DNA of 64,000 nt from Streptomyces coelicoflavus. Its GTDB lineage: Bacteria; Actinomycetota; Actinomycetes; Streptomycetales; Streptomycetaceae. The stretch covers positions 434,001-498,000 of the forward strand of contig NZ_BEWB01000002.1 of NCBI RefSeq assembly GCF_003112555.1, written 5' to 3'. Shown here piece by piece: positions 28,462-38,300 of this stretch. A program made the translations under genes and the position numbers. How positions within the stretch are numbered: position 1 is the stretch's first letter; every line of letters begins with the position of its first letter. Below the pieces are notes generated by a model, which was given only the letters and a program-made list of their open reading frames with translations, ran no database searches and had not been told where the DNA came from.

Positions 28462-29268
28462 TCACGCCGTCACGAAGTCGATCAGCTCCTCCACCCTCCC
28501 CAACAACTCCGGCTCCAGGTCCTTGTACGACCCCACCCGCGCCAGGATCGCCTGCCACACCGCCCCCGTGTTCTCCGACGGCCAGCCCAGCGCCCGGCAC
28601 ACCCCCGTCTTCCAGTCCTGACCGCGAGGAACCCGGGGCCAGGCGTCGATGCCGACCGACGCCGGCTTCACCGCCTCCCAGATGTCGATGTACGGGTGGC
28701 CCACGACCAGCGCGTGCTCGCTCGTCACCGCCTCCGCGATGCGCCACTCCTTCGAACCCGGCACCAGATGGTCCACCAGGACGCCCAGCCGTGCGTCGGG
28801 GCCCGGGGCGAAGTCGGCGACGATCGACGGGAGGTCGTCCACGCCGCCCAGGTACTCCACGACGACGCCCTCGATGCGCAGGTCGTCGCCCCAGACCTTC
28901 TCGACCAGCTCGGCGTCGTGCCGCCCCTCGACGTAGATGCGCCCGGCGCGCGCCACCCGCGCCCGTGCGCCGGGGACGGCGACCGAACCGGACGCCGTAC
29001 GGGAGGGGCGGGCGGGACCGGAGGACGACGAGGGCCGCACCAGCGTCACCACGCGCCCCTCCAGCAGGAAGCCGCGCGGTTCCAGCGGGAAGACGCGGTG
29101 CTTGCCGAAGCGGTCCTCCAGGGTCACTGTGCCCGCCTCGCAGCGGATCACCGCGCCGCAGAACCCGGTGCCGGGCTCCTCGACCACCAGGCCCGGATCG
29201 GCCGGCACCTCGGGGACGGGCTGCGGCTTCTTCCACGGAGGGGTCAGGTCGGCGGAGTACTGGCGCAT
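28462..29268 (-). CDS. DUF3097 family protein
   Basis: This 268-residue actinobacterial protein of unknown function begins MRQYSADLTPPWKKPQ. An N-terminal beta-rich part (residues 30-80) with VTLEDRFGKHRVFPLEPRGF leads to a second domain. That domain has IYVEGRHDAELVEKVWGDDLR and VGHPYIDIW, resembling a Toprim-like fold (EG near 115, DD near 140, DxW near 205). A nucleic-acid-related role is therefore possible but only inferred. TATCGT ends seven bases before its ATG, so it may be leaderless. Confidence 0.85.
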   Translation of the reverse strand: MRQYSADLTPPWKKPQPVPEVPADPGLVVEEPGTGFCGAVIRCEAGTVTLEDRFGKHRVFPLEPRGFLLEGRVVTLVRPSSSSGPARPSRTASGSVAVPGARARVARAGRIYVEGRHDAELVEKVWGDDLRIEGVVVEYLGGVDDLPSIVADFAPGPDARLGVLVDHLVPGSKEWRIAEAVTSEHALVVGHPYIDIWEAVKPASVGIDAWPRVPRGQDWKTGVCRALGWPSENTGAVWQAILARVGSYKDLEPELLGRVEELIDFVTA

Positions 29269-29302
29269 TCTGCCGACGATACGAGAAACGCCCGCGCCAT
29301 GA

Positions 29303-30046
29303 TCAGCGCGACACGCCGAACCGGGCGGCCAGGGCGTCCCGTTGGGCCCGGACGAAGGCCGCGTCCACCACCGCCCCGTGACCGGGAACGTACAGCGCGT
29401 CCGCCCCGCCCAGCTCCAGCAGCCGGTCCAGTGCGGCAGGCCAGCGCGCCGGTACGGCGTCGGGGCCCGCCTGCGGCTCGCCGGACTCCTCGACCAGGTC
29501 GCCGCAGAACAGGACGTTCGGGGAGCCCGGCACCAGCACCGCCAGGTCGTGCCCGGTGTGCCCCGGCCCCACGTCGGCCAGCAGCACCCGCCTGTCTCCG
29601 CCCAGGTCCAGCACGCACGCGTCGCCGACCTCGTGCCGGACCGGGACGAGCGCGTCGGCCGCCTCCCGCGCCGCCCCCGCCTCCATCCCCTCCGCCACCG
29701 CGTCCGCGCGCAGCGCCTCCCGCCCCTGTCCGCCCGGCGCGAACAGCGCGCCCGCGCCCGACGTGCCGTGCGCGCCGTACACCTCCGCGCCCGCGAACGC
29801 CGCCGCGCCGAAGACGTGGTCGAAATGCGGGTGGGTCAGCGCGAGATGTGTCACATGCCGCCCGGCGAGCCGCCGCGCCGCCTCCCGCAACCGGACGCCC
29901 TCCGCCAGGCTCGACCCCGCGTCCACCATCAGCGCCGCGTCCGCGCCGAGCACCAGCCCCGTCGTGCAGTCCCAGCCCGGCAGCCGGCACCGCCCCACAC
30001 CCTCCGCCAGCCGCTCCCAGCCCAGCTCTTCCCAAGTCACCGTCAC
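29303..30046 (-). CDS. MBL-fold metallo-hydrolase
   Basis: This 247-residue metallo-beta-lactamase-fold enzyme has the zinc motif [12 protein letters not shown] near residue 85, [12 protein letters not shown] near 160 and VPGHGAVV near 225. An intact binuclear site is likely. The substrate is unknown. GTG 30046 is chosen because TAGCGT ends seven bases before it and no Shine-Dalgarno is present; an upstream in-frame extension reaches 30127. It is separated from DUF3097 by 34 bases. Confidence 0.82.
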   Translation of the reverse strand: MTVTWEELGWERLAEGVGRCRLPGWDCTTGLVLGADAALMVDAGSSLAEGVRLREAARRLAGRHVTHLALTHPHFDHVFGAAAFAGAEVYGAHGTSGAGALFAPGGQGREALRADAVAEGMEAGAAREAADALVPVRHEVGDACVLDLGGDRRVLLADVGPGHTGHDLAVLVPGSPNVLFCGDLVEESGEPQAGPDAVPARWPAALDRLLELGGADALYVPGHGAVVDAAFVRAQRDALAARFGVSR

Positions 30047-30076
30047 GGCGACGACGCTAACGGCATCGTCACGGCC

Positions 30077-30107
30077 TTGCCGGGGGCGTACCCCACGGCC
30101 GTACACT
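30077..30107 (+). promoter_or_regulatory. Probable hrcA-dnaJ promoter
   Basis: TTGCCG (30077-30082) and TACACT (30102-30107) lie 19 bases apart, just before the CIRCE element. The predicted transcript start at about 30113-30116 would place CIRCE in the first 35 bases of the mRNA, the standard position for HrcA control. Confidence 0.55.
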
Positions 30108-30121
30108 GGGCCGGGGAAGTC

Positions 30122-30148
30122 TGGCACTCGCGAGCCATGAGTGCCAGG
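30122..30148 (+). promoter_or_regulatory. CIRCE operator (HrcA-binding site)
   Basis: CTGGCACTC and GAGTGCCAG are perfect nine-base inverted arms separated by nine bases (GCGAGCCAT). This is the arm length, core (GCACTC-N9-GAGTGC) and spacing of CIRCE. It precedes hrcA, so HrcA represses its own operon with dnaJ, and heat or unfolded-protein stress relieves it. Confidence 0.93.
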
Positions 30149-30165
30149 GCAGACAGGTCAAGGCG

Positions 30166-30197
30166 GGCCAGACAGGCCAGACAGGCCAGACAGGCCG
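30166..30197 (+). repeat. 9-bp tandem repeat in the hrcA leader
   Basis: AGGCCAGAC or its rotation GGCCAGACA is repeated three times, with a partial fourth copy. It lies between CIRCE and the hrcA ribosome-binding site. Its effect is unknown; copy number could vary between strains. Confidence 0.8.
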
Positions 30198-30229
30198 AAA
30201 CGGGCGGACGAAGCTGGAGGTGTGCGCGA

Positions 30230-31246
30230 ATGCTCAGTGAACGCAGGCTCCAGGTGCTGCGCGCCATCGTCCAGGACTACGTCGGCACCGAGGAACCGGT
30301 CGGTTCCAAGGCCCTCACCGAGCGGCACAACCTCGGCGTCTCCCCGGCCACCGTGCGCAACGACATGGCGGCCCTGGAGGACGAGGGGTTCATCGCCCAG
30401 CCGCACACCAGCGCCGGGCGCATCCCGACCGACAAGGGCTACCGGCTCTTCGTCGACAAGCTGGCGGGCGTCAAGCCGATGACCGCGCCCGAGCGGCGTG
30501 CCATCCAGAACTTCCTGGAGGGCGCCGTCGACCTCGACGACGTCGTGGCCCGCACGGTGCGGCTGCTCGCGCAGCTGACCCGGCAGGTCGCCGTCGTGCA
30601 GTACCCGTCGCTGACCCGTTCGACGGTGCGGCACGTGGAGCTGCTCTCGCTCGCGCCCGCGCGCCTGATGCTCGTGCTGATCACGGACACCGGCCGGGTG
30701 GAGCAGCGGATGGTCGACTGCCCGGCGCCGTTCGGCGAGGCGTCGCTGGCCGATCTGCGGGCGCGGCTCAACAGCCGGGTCGCGGGGCGCCGTTTCACGG
30801 ATGTGCCGGCTCTGGTGGAAGATCTGGCGGAGCCCTTCGAGGCCGAGGATCGCGGTACGGTCTCCACCGTGCTCTCCACTCTCCTGGAGACGCTGGTCGA
30901 GGAGAACGAGGAGCGGCTGATGATCGGCGGCACCGCCAATCTGACCCGCTTCGGGCACGACTTCCCCTTGGTGATCCGGCCGGTGCTGGAGGCACTGGAG
31001 GAGCAGGTCGTGCTCCTCAAGCTGCTCGGCGAGGCGAAGGATCCGGGCGTGACCGTCCGAATCGGTCACGAGAACGCCCACGAGGGACTCAACTCAACGT
31101 CCGTCGTGTCGGTCGGCTACGGTTCGGGCGGCGAGGCGGTTGCCAAGCTCGGCGTGGTCGGACCGACCCGCATGGATTACCCGGGAACGATGGGAGCGGT
31201 ACGCGCAGTGGCACGGTACGTCGGACAGATCCTGGCGGAGTCGTAG
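30230..31246 (+). CDS. hrcA: Heat-inducible transcription repressor HrcA
   Basis: This 338-residue protein represses chaperone genes by binding CIRCE and is itself helped to fold by GroE. The winged helix-turn-helix (residues 1-75) contains [32 protein letters not shown]-like domain with an insertion and the C-terminal [19 protein letters not shown] signature (about 303-322) follow. ATG 30230 has GGAGG nine bases upstream. Its TAG is followed at once by the dnaJ GTG, so the pair is one operon. Confidence 0.97.
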   Translation: MLSERRLQVLRAIVQDYVGTEEPVGSKALTERHNLGVSPATVRNDMAALEDEGFIAQPHTSAGRIPTDKGYRLFVDKLAGVKPMTAPERRAIQNFLEGAVDLDDVVARTVRLLAQLTRQVAVVQYPSLTRSTVRHVELLSLAPARLMLVLITDTGRVEQRMVDCPAPFGEASLADLRARLNSRVAGRRFTDVPALVEDLAEPFEAEDRGTVSTVLSTLLETLVEENEERLMIGGTANLTRFGHDFPLVIRPVLEALEEQVVLLKLLGEAKDPGVTVRIGHENAHEGLNSTSVVSVGYGSGGEAVAKLGVVGPTRMDYPGTMGAVRAVARYVGQILAES

Positions 31247-32383
31247 GTGGCCACGGACTACTACGCCGTACTCGGCGTGCGCCGCGACGCTTCCCAGGAC
31301 GAGATCAAGAAGGCGTTCCGGAGGCTCGCCCGCGAGCTGCACCCGGACGTCAACCCCGATCCGAAGACCCAGGAGCGGTTCAAGGAGATCAACGCCGCCT
31401 ACGAGGTGTTGTCGGACCCGCAGAAGAAGCAGGTCTACGACCTCGGCGGCGACCCGCTCTCGCAGGCGGGCGGCGGCGGGGCCGGCGGCTTCGGCGCGGG
31501 CGGCTTCGGGAACTTCTCGGACATCATGGACGCGTTCTTCGGTACGGCGTCGCAGCGCGGGCCGCGCTCGCGCACCCGCCGGGGCCAGGACGCGATGATC
31601 CGCATCGAGGTCGAGCTGGACGAGGCGGCCTTCGGCACGACCAAGGACATCCAGGTCGACACCGCGGTCGTCTGCAACACCTGCAACGGCGAGGGCGCGG
31701 CGCCCGGCACGTCGGCCCAGACGTGTGACATGTGCCGGGGCCGCGGCGAGGTCTCGCAGGTCACCCGGTCCTTCCTGGGCCAGGTCATGACCTCGCGGCC
31801 CTGCCCGCAGTGCCAGGGCTTCGGCACCGTGGTCCCCACCCCGTGCCCCGAGTGCGCGGGCGACGGCCGGGTCCGCTCCCGCCGCACCCTGACCGTGAAG
31901 ATCCCGGCCGGTGTCGACAACGGCACCCGGATCCAGCTCGCGGGCGAGGGCGAGGTCGGCCCCGGCGGCGGCCCCGCCGGCGACCTGTACGTGGAGATCC
32001 ACGAGCTGCCCCACTCGACCTTCCAGCGGCGCGGCGACGACCTGCACTGCACGGTCACCATCCCGATGACGGCGGCGGCCCTCGGCACGAAGGTGCCGCT
32101 GGAGACCCTCGACGGCATGGAGGAGGTCGACATCCGCCCGGGCACCCAGTCCGGCCAGTCGATCCCGAAGCACGGCCGGGGCGTCACCCACCTGCGCGGT
32201 GGCGGCCGCGGCGACCTCATCGTGCACGTCGAGGTCACCACCCCGGGCAAGCTCGACCCCGAACAGGAACGCCTCCTGCGCGAGCTGGCCAAGCTCCGCG
32301 GCGAGGAACGTCCGACCGGGCAGTTCCAGCCCGGGCAGCAAGGGCTGTTCTCGCGGCTGAAGGACGCGTTCAACGGGCGCTGA
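31247..32383 (+). CDS. dnaJ: Chaperone DnaJ (HrcA-linked paralogue)
   Basis: This 378-residue type I J-protein stimulates DnaK ATPase and delivers clients. The J domain has HPD near residue 34. A Gly/Phe-rich stretch follows (residues 75-100) with GGAGGFGAGGFGNF, then four zinc repeats (CNTCNGEG, CDMCRGRG, CPQCQGFG, CPECAGDG; about 143-205). The C-terminal substrate-binding domains complete the protein. It starts at GTG directly after the hrcA stop. Streptomycetes carry a second dnaJ in the dnaK operon, so this is the copy commonly numbered 2. Control is through CIRCE. Confidence 0.97.
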   Translation: MATDYYAVLGVRRDASQDEIKKAFRRLARELHPDVNPDPKTQERFKEINAAYEVLSDPQKKQVYDLGGDPLSQAGGGGAGGFGAGGFGNFSDIMDAFFGTASQRGPRSRTRRGQDAMIRIEVELDEAAFGTTKDIQVDTAVVCNTCNGEGAAPGTSAQTCDMCRGRGEVSQVTRSFLGQVMTSRPCPQCQGFGTVVPTPCPECAGDGRVRSRRTLTVKIPAGVDNGTRIQLAGEGEVGPGGGPAGDLYVEIHELPHSTFQRRGDDLHCTVTIPMTAAALGTKVPLETLDGMEEVDIRPGTQSGQSIPKHGRGVTHLRGGGRGDLIVHVEVTTPGKLDPEQERLLRELAKLRGEERPTGQFQPGQQGLFSRLKDAFNGR

Positions 32384-32470
32384 GCCGTACGTTCCGATGC
32401 GGATGCTCCTGGCGTATGCCAACGGAAGCCCGGATTCGGACTTGTGCGGAGGACGTGACAACATGCCGTC

Positions 32471-33565
32471 ATGTCCTCCGCACTGACCGATCTCTTCCCC
32501 TACCCGATCGTGCAGGCGCCCATGGCGGGCGGCGTCTCCGTGCCGCAGCTCGCGGCCGCGGTGTGCGAGGCGGGCGGGCTGGGCTTCCTGGCCGCCGGGT
32601 ACAAGACCGCGGACGGGATGTACCAGGAGATCAAGCATCTGCGGGGACTGACCAGCCGCCCCTTCGGCGTCAACCTCTTCCTCCCGCAGCCGGAGACGGC
32701 CGACCTCGCCGCCGTCGACGTCTACGCCCACCAGCTGGCCGGCGAGGCCGCCTGGTACGAGACGGAGCTGGGCGACCCCGACAGCGGCCGGGACGACGGC
32801 TACGACACCAAGCTCGCCGTACTGCTCGACAACCCCGTACCGGTGGTGTCCTTCCACTTCGGCGTGCCCAGCCGTGAGGTCGTCGACTCCCTGCACCGCG
32901 TGGGGACCTTCGCCCTGGTCAGCGCGACCACCGCGGACGAGGCCCGGGCCGTCGAGCAGTCCGGCGCCGACGCGGTGATCGCGCAGGGCGCCGAGGCCGG
33001 CGGGCACCAGGGCACCCACCGGGACAACCCGGAGACCGGCGGCGCGGGCACCGGGCTGCTGTCGCTGGTCGCCCAGGTCCGGGAGGCGGTCAGCCTGCCG
33101 ATCGTCGCCGCCGGCGGCATCATGCGCGGCGGCCAGATCGCCGCGGTTCTCGCGGCCGGCGCGAGCGCGGCCCAGCTCGGCACCGCCTTCCTGGCCACCC
33201 CCGAGTCCGGGGCCCACGACCTGCACAAGCAGGCGCTGACCAACCCGCTGTTCGTGCGCACCGAACTCACCCGCGCCTTCTCCGGCCGCCCCGCCCGCGC
33301 CCTGGTCAACCGCTTCCTGCGCGAGCACGGTCCCTACGCCCCCGCCGCCTACCCCGAGGTGCACCACCTCACCTCGCCGGTGCGCAAGGCGGCGGCGAAG
33401 GCGGGCGACGCGCAGGGCCTGGCGCTGTGGGCGGGACAGGGGCACCGGATGGCCCGGGAGCTGCCCGCCGGACAGCTCGTGGAGGTGCTGGCGGCCGAAC
33501 TCGCCGCCGCCGGGACAGCGTTGTCGGGGTTGTCGGGCTACCCGGCGGGAGGCGGCGGCCGATGA
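32471..33565 (+). CDS. Nitronate monooxygenase (2-nitropropane dioxygenase-like)
   Basis: This 364-residue FMN enzyme with a TIM-barrel fold has YPIVQAPMAGG near residue 12, typical of NMO. VIAQGAEAGGHQGTH (near 178) holds the conserved catalytic histidine. IVAAGGIMRGGQIAAVLAAGASAAQLGTAFL (split here by family convention, near 214) is the phosphate-binding strand. It oxidises alkyl nitronates such as propionate 3-nitronate. The start ATG lies close to GACAAC and lacks a clear Shine-Dalgarno. Its stop overlaps rsmE (ATGA). Confidence 0.88.
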   Translation: MSSALTDLFPYPIVQAPMAGGVSVPQLAAAVCEAGGLGFLAAGYKTADGMYQEIKHLRGLTSRPFGVNLFLPQPETADLAAVDVYAHQLAGEAAWYETELGDPDSGRDDGYDTKLAVLLDNPVPVVSFHFGVPSREVVDSLHRVGTFALVSATTADEARAVEQSGADAVIAQGAEAGGHQGTHRDNPETGGAGTGLLSLVAQVREAVSLPIVAAGGIMRGGQIAAVLAAGASAAQLGTAFLATPESGAHDLHKQALTNPLFVRTELTRAFSGRPARALVNRFLREHGPYAPAAYPEVHHLTSPVRKAAAKAGDAQGLALWAGQGHRMARELPAGQLVEVLAAELAAAGTALSGLSGYPAGGGGR

Positions 33566-34311
33566 CGGCACCGGTGTTCGTGGTCGATTCCCTGCAGCCC
33601 CAGGACCTGCCCGCGGGCGAGTACGTCCTCGACGGCCCCGAGGGACGCCACGCCGTCTCCGTGAAGCGGCTGCGGACGGGCGAGGACGTCGTCCTCACCG
33701 ACGGACGCGGCCACTGGGCCGAGGGCGTCGTGAAGGCCGCCGAGGGCAAGGACCGCCTGGTTGTCACCGTCCCGGACGGGGTGCGCGAGGAGCCGGCCGA
33801 GCAGCCCCGCATCACCGTCGTGCAGGCCCTGCCCAAGGGGGACCGCGGTGAGCTGGCCGTCGAGACGATGACCGAGGTCGGTGTCGACGCGGTCGTGCCC
33901 TGGGCGGCGTCCCGGTGCATCACGCAGTGGAAGGGCGAGCGCGGCCTGAAGGCGCTCGGCAAGTGGCGGGCGACGGCCCGGGAGGCCGGCAAGCAGTCCC
34001 GCCGGGTCCGCTTCCCCGACGTCGCGGACGCGGCGACGAGCAAGCAGGTTGCCTCACTTCTGGCCGAGGCCGACTTCGCCGCCGTACTCCACGAGAGCGG
34101 CGACGTTCCCCTGTCCGACGCCGAACTCCCCGCCACCGGCGACATCGTGCTGGTCGTGGGCCCCGAAGGGGGCGTGTCCCCGGCGGAGTTGGCGCTCTTC
34201 GCCGAGGCCGGTGCGAGCCCCTACCGCCTGGGCCGCAGCGTCCTGCGCACCTCCACCGCGGGCACCGCCGCGACCGCCGTACTCCTGGCCCGCACCGGCC
34301 GCTGGTCCTGA
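33562..34311 (+). CDS. rsmE: 16S rRNA (uracil1498-N3)-methyltransferase RsmE
   Basis: This 249-residue SPOUT-class methyltransferase modifies U1498 in the decoding region of 16S rRNA. The N-terminal PUA-like domain (residues 1-70) has GRHAVSVKRLRTGEDVVLTDG. The C-terminal knotted domain has VVGPEGGVSPAELALF and LGRSVLRTSTAGTAA, the SAM-binding knot motifs. It is coupled to the nitronate monooxygenase (ATGA). The hrcA-dnaJ-rsmE order with nearby HIT gene is a recurring actinobacterial arrangement. Confidence 0.95.
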   Translation: MTAPVFVVDSLQPQDLPAGEYVLDGPEGRHAVSVKRLRTGEDVVLTDGRGHWAEGVVKAAEGKDRLVVTVPDGVREEPAEQPRITVVQALPKGDRGELAVETMTEVGVDAVVPWAASRCITQWKGERGLKALGKWRATAREAGKQSRRVRFPDVADAATSKQVASLLAEADFAAVLHESGDVPLSDAELPATGDIVLVVGPEGGVSPAELALFAEAGASPYRLGRSVLRTSTAGTAATAVLLARTGRWS

Positions 34312-34345
34312 CGGTGCCGGATCGCCCGGGGCCCGACCGTCCCGG

Positions 34346-34723
34346 TCAGCCGTCGGTGGCGGCGGCCACGGCGGGGAACAGCTCCCAGCCGTCCAGCTCC
34401 ACCGGCCGGCCCCCGGGCCCGGGCAGCAGCCCCCGCCGCCCGGCCTCCTCGGCCAACGCCCGTACGACACCGGGTTCGCGCAGGTTGAGCAGGTTGCCGC
34501 GACCGTCCGCCACGCAGCCCTCGCACCAGTAGTCGCCCTCCGAGGTGTACCGGCCGGAGTCGGGCGCGCCCGCGAGAAAGACGAACCGGACCCGGACCTC
34601 GTCCCGGTAGAGCGTCAGCGCGTCCCGCCAGACGCCGTCGCGGCCCCGTTTCTGCCGGTGACTCCACAGCCAGGTGGTGCGTTCGTCCACGACGAGCCTG
34701 CGCTGCCTGCGGTCGTTGCCCAT
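34346..34723 (-). CDS. Hypothetical protein with CxxC
   Basis: This is a 125-residue protein starting at ATG 34723. TACCGT ends seven bases upstream, with no Shine-Dalgarno. It is basic at the N-terminus (GNDRRQRRL) and then has alternating beta-like segments (TTWLWSHRQ, VRVRFVFLAG). YWCEGCVADGRG near residue 75 could hold half a zinc site. It converges with rsmE over a 34-base gap. No family is recognised. Confidence 0.7.
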   Translation of the reverse strand: MGNDRRQRRLVVDERTTWLWSHRQKRGRDGVWRDALTLYRDEVRVRFVFLAGAPDSGRYTSEGDYWCEGCVADGRGNLLNLREPGVVRALAEEAGRRGLLPGPGGRPVELDGWELFPAVAAATDG

Positions 34724-34795
34724 GGCGCCCACGGTAGTGAGGAGTGGCCGTATGCGCCCTACCGCCGACCCCCGGGCGGTGGGACGCTGCCCTTC

Positions 34796-35311
34796 ATGTG
34801 GGCAATGAGACGGATTCGGCGCATGGCTCCGGTGGTCGTCGGTGCGGCCGTCGCCGTCGGCGGGGCCGTGGCGTGCGAGCCGGGTGGACTCAGTTCTGCG
34901 ACGGTGGCGTACACCACCGACCAGACCGTGACCCGCGAATTCCAGCGGCAGAAGGCGGAGGTGCGCTGGCTCACCTGCACCGCCTCCTACGGCGACAAGG
35001 GCACCACCGCCCCGGCGAGCGAGAACGCGGTCGCCTCCGTGCACTGCGAGGGCAGGACCGACGACGGCAAGGACATCACCGTCGACGGCAAGGTCACCAA
35101 GGTCGTCGACGGCGCCTGCGTGCGCGGGAACCTGACCGCGAAGGTGGACGGCAAGGAACGGTTCCGGGTCAAGGGCCTGGGCAACTGCGACGCCACCAGC
35201 GCCCCGCCCGCCAACCGGCCCTCCCGGAACGGGCCCGGGCCCACCGTGACCGTCACCCGGACCATCTGGTGCCCCACCGACCCGCACTGCGGGCCGGTCG
35301 AGGGCAAGTGA
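34796..35311 (+). CDS. Putative secreted lipoprotein
   Basis: This 171-residue protein has an N-terminal signal: basic MWAMRRIRRM, a hydrophobic VVVGAAVAVGGAV stretch and a lipobox-like AVAC at residues 24-27, so Cys27 may be lipidated. The mature part is about 145 residues with several Cys (TCTAS, HCEG, ACVRG, NCD, WCP, HCG), possibly disulfide-bonded outside the cell, and a Pro-rich tail. GACGCT ends seven bases before ATG 34796. It is divergent from the CxxC hypothetical. The function is unknown. Confidence 0.75.
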   Translation: MWAMRRIRRMAPVVVGAAVAVGGAVACEPGGLSSATVAYTTDQTVTREFQRQKAEVRWLTCTASYGDKGTTAPASENAVASVHCEGRTDDGKDITVDGKVTKVVDGACVRGNLTAKVDGKERFRVKGLGNCDATSAPPANRPSRNGPGPTVTVTRTIWCPTDPHCGPVEGK

Positions 35312-35384
35312 CCGGACCGGGCCCATGGCCGGGAAGTGATCCAAACCTCTGTCGGCGGGCCGCACCCCTGCATAGGGTATGGGG

Positions 35385-38300
35385 GTGACTCAGCCCGCAG
35401 CGCCTGCCTACCTCCGCTTTCCGCACCCGCACGGCGAGTTGGTCGCCTTCACCGCCGAGGACGACGTGTGGCTCGCCCCGCTCGACGGCGGCCGTGCCTG
35501 GCGGGTCAGCGCCGACAACGTACCGGTGAACCACCCGCGGGTCTCGCCCGACGGCACCACGGTCGCCTGGACCTCCACCCGCGACGGCGCCCCCGAGGTG
35601 CACGTCGCGCCCGTCGAAGGCGGTCCCGCCAAGCGCCTCACCCACTGGGGCAGCATCAGGACCCAGGTACGCGGCTGGACCGCCGACGGCCGCGTCCTCG
35701 CCCTGAGCACCTACGGCCAGGCCAGCCTGCGCCGCAGCTGGGCCCGCGCCGTCCCGCTCGACGGCGGCCCGGCGACCACCCTGCCGTACGGACCCGTCGG
35801 CGACGTCGCCCAGGGCCCGCACACCGTGCTGCTGTCCGCGCCGATGGGCCGCGAGGCAGCCTGGTGGAAGCGCTACCGGGGCGGCACGGCCGGCAAGCTG
35901 TGGATCGACCGCGAGGACGACGGCGAGTTCGTGCGCCTGCACGACGGCCTCGACGGCAACATCGAGTACCCCTTCTGGGTCGGCGACCGCATCGCCTTCC
36001 TCTCCGACCACGAGGGCACCGGTGCCCTCTACTCCTCCCTCGCCGACGGCTCCGACCTGCGCCGGCACACGCCCCTCGACGGTTTCTACGCCCGGCACGC
36101 CGCAACCGACGGCACCCGCGTCGTCTACGCCTGCGCCGGTGAACTGTGGACCCTGGACGACCTCGACGGCGCCGAGCCCCGACGGCTCGACATCCGGCTC
36201 GGCGGCGCCCGCGTCGACCTCCAGTCCTACCCGGTCAACGCCGCCCGCTGGTTCGGTTCGGCCTCCCCCGACCACACGGGGCGGGGCAGCGCCGTCGCCG
36301 TACGCGGCGGCGTGCACTGGGTCACCCACCGCTCCGGACCCGCCCGCGCCCTCGCGGTCACCCCGGGCGTGCGCACCCGGCTGCCGCGCACCTTCCGCGC
36401 CGACGGCGAGGAGTGGGTGGTGTGGGTGACGGACGCCGAGGGTGACGACGCCCTGGAGTTCGCGCCCGCCACCGGGCTCGCCCCCGGCGCCACCGCACGG
36501 CGCCTGGCCGCCGGGCAGCTCGGCCGGGTGCTGCACCTCGCCGTGGCCCCCGACGGCAGCCGCGTCGCCGTCGCCTCGCACGACGGGCGGGTCCTGCTCG
36601 TCGAGCGGGAGAGCGGCGAGGTCCGCGAGGTCGACCGCAGCGAGGACGGCGACGCCTCCGGCCTGGTCTTCTCGCCCGACTCCTCCTGGCTCGCCTGGTC
36701 CCACCCCGGCCCGGAACCGCTGCGCCAGCTCAAGCTCGCCAACACCACCGACCTGTCGGTGAGCGAGGCGACCCCGCTGCGCTTCAAGGACTACTCGCCC
36801 GCCTTCACCCTGGACGGCAAGCACCTCGCCTTCCTCTCCACCCGCTCCTTCGACCCGGTCTACGACGAGCACGTCTTCGACCTGGCCTTCGTCGAGGGCG
36901 CCCGCCCCTACCTGATCACCCTCGCCGCGACCACCCCCTCGCCGTTCGGCCCGCAGCGCCACGGCCGCCCCTTCGAGACGCCGGACCGCGAGGAGACCCC
37001 CGACAGCGAGGGCACCCCCACCACCCGCATCGACATCGAGGGCCTCGCCGACCGCATCGTGCCCTTCCCGGTCGAGGCCGCCCGCTACTCCCGGCTGCGC
37101 GCCGCCAAGGACGGCGTCCTGTGGCTGCGCCACCCGCTCACCGGCGTCCTCGGCGCCTCCCGCGCCAACCCGGAGGACCCCGACCCCAACACCGAGCTGG
37201 AGCGGTACGACCTCGCCCAGCAGCGCGTCGAGCACCTCTGCGGCGACGCCGACCACTTCGAGGTCAGCGGCGACGGCAAGCGGGTGCTGCTGTGGACCGA
37301 CGGGCGGCTCAAGGTCGTACCCAGCGACCGGCGGGCCTCCGGCGACGAGGACAGCGACACCAACATCAGCGTCGACCTGGGGCGGGTCCGGCAGACCGTC
37401 GAACCGGCCGCCGAGTGGCGGCAGATGTTCGACGAGACCGGCCGCATCATGCGCGACCACTACTGGCGGGCCGACATGAACGGCGTCGACTGGGACGGCG
37501 TCCTCGACCGCTACCGGCCCGTCCTGGACCGCGTCGCCACCCACGACGACCTGGTCGACCTCCTGTGGGAGGTGCACGGCGAACTGGGCACCTCGCACGC
37601 CTACGTCACCCCGCGCGGCGGCCACGGCTCCGGCGCCCGGCAGGGCCTGCTCGGCGCCGACCTCTCCCGCCACGAGGACGGCGCCTGGCGCATCGACCGT
37701 GTCCTGCCGTCCGAGACCTCCGACCCCGACGCCCGCTCCCCGCTCGCCGCACCCGGGGTCGCGGTGCGCGCCGGGGACGCGATCGTCGCGGTGGCGGGAC
37801 AGGCCGTGGACCCCGTCACCGGTCCGGGCCCGCTGCTCGTCGGTACGGCCGGCAAGCCGGTCGAGCTGACCGTCTCCCCGTCCGGCGGCGGCGAGGTGCG
37901 GCACGCCGTCGTCGTCCCGCTCGCCGACGAGGAGCCGCTGCGCTACCACGCCTGGGTCGCCGACCGCCGCGCCTACGTGCACGAGAAGTCCGGCGGCCGG
38001 CTCGGCTACCTGCACGTCCCGGACATGCAGGCGCCGGGCTGGGCCCAGATCCACCGTGACCTGCGCGTCGAGGTGGCCCGGGAGGGCCTGGTCGTCGACG
38101 TCCGCGAGAACCGCGGCGGCCACACCTCCCAGCTGGTCGTGGAGAAGCTGGCCCGGCGCATCGTCGGCTGGGACCTGCCGCGCGGCATGCGGCCGACCAG
38201 TTACCCGCAGGACGCGCCCCGCGGACCGGTCGTCGCGGTCGCCAACGAGTTCTCCGGCTCGGACGGCGACATCGTCAACGCCGCGATCAAGGCACTCGGC

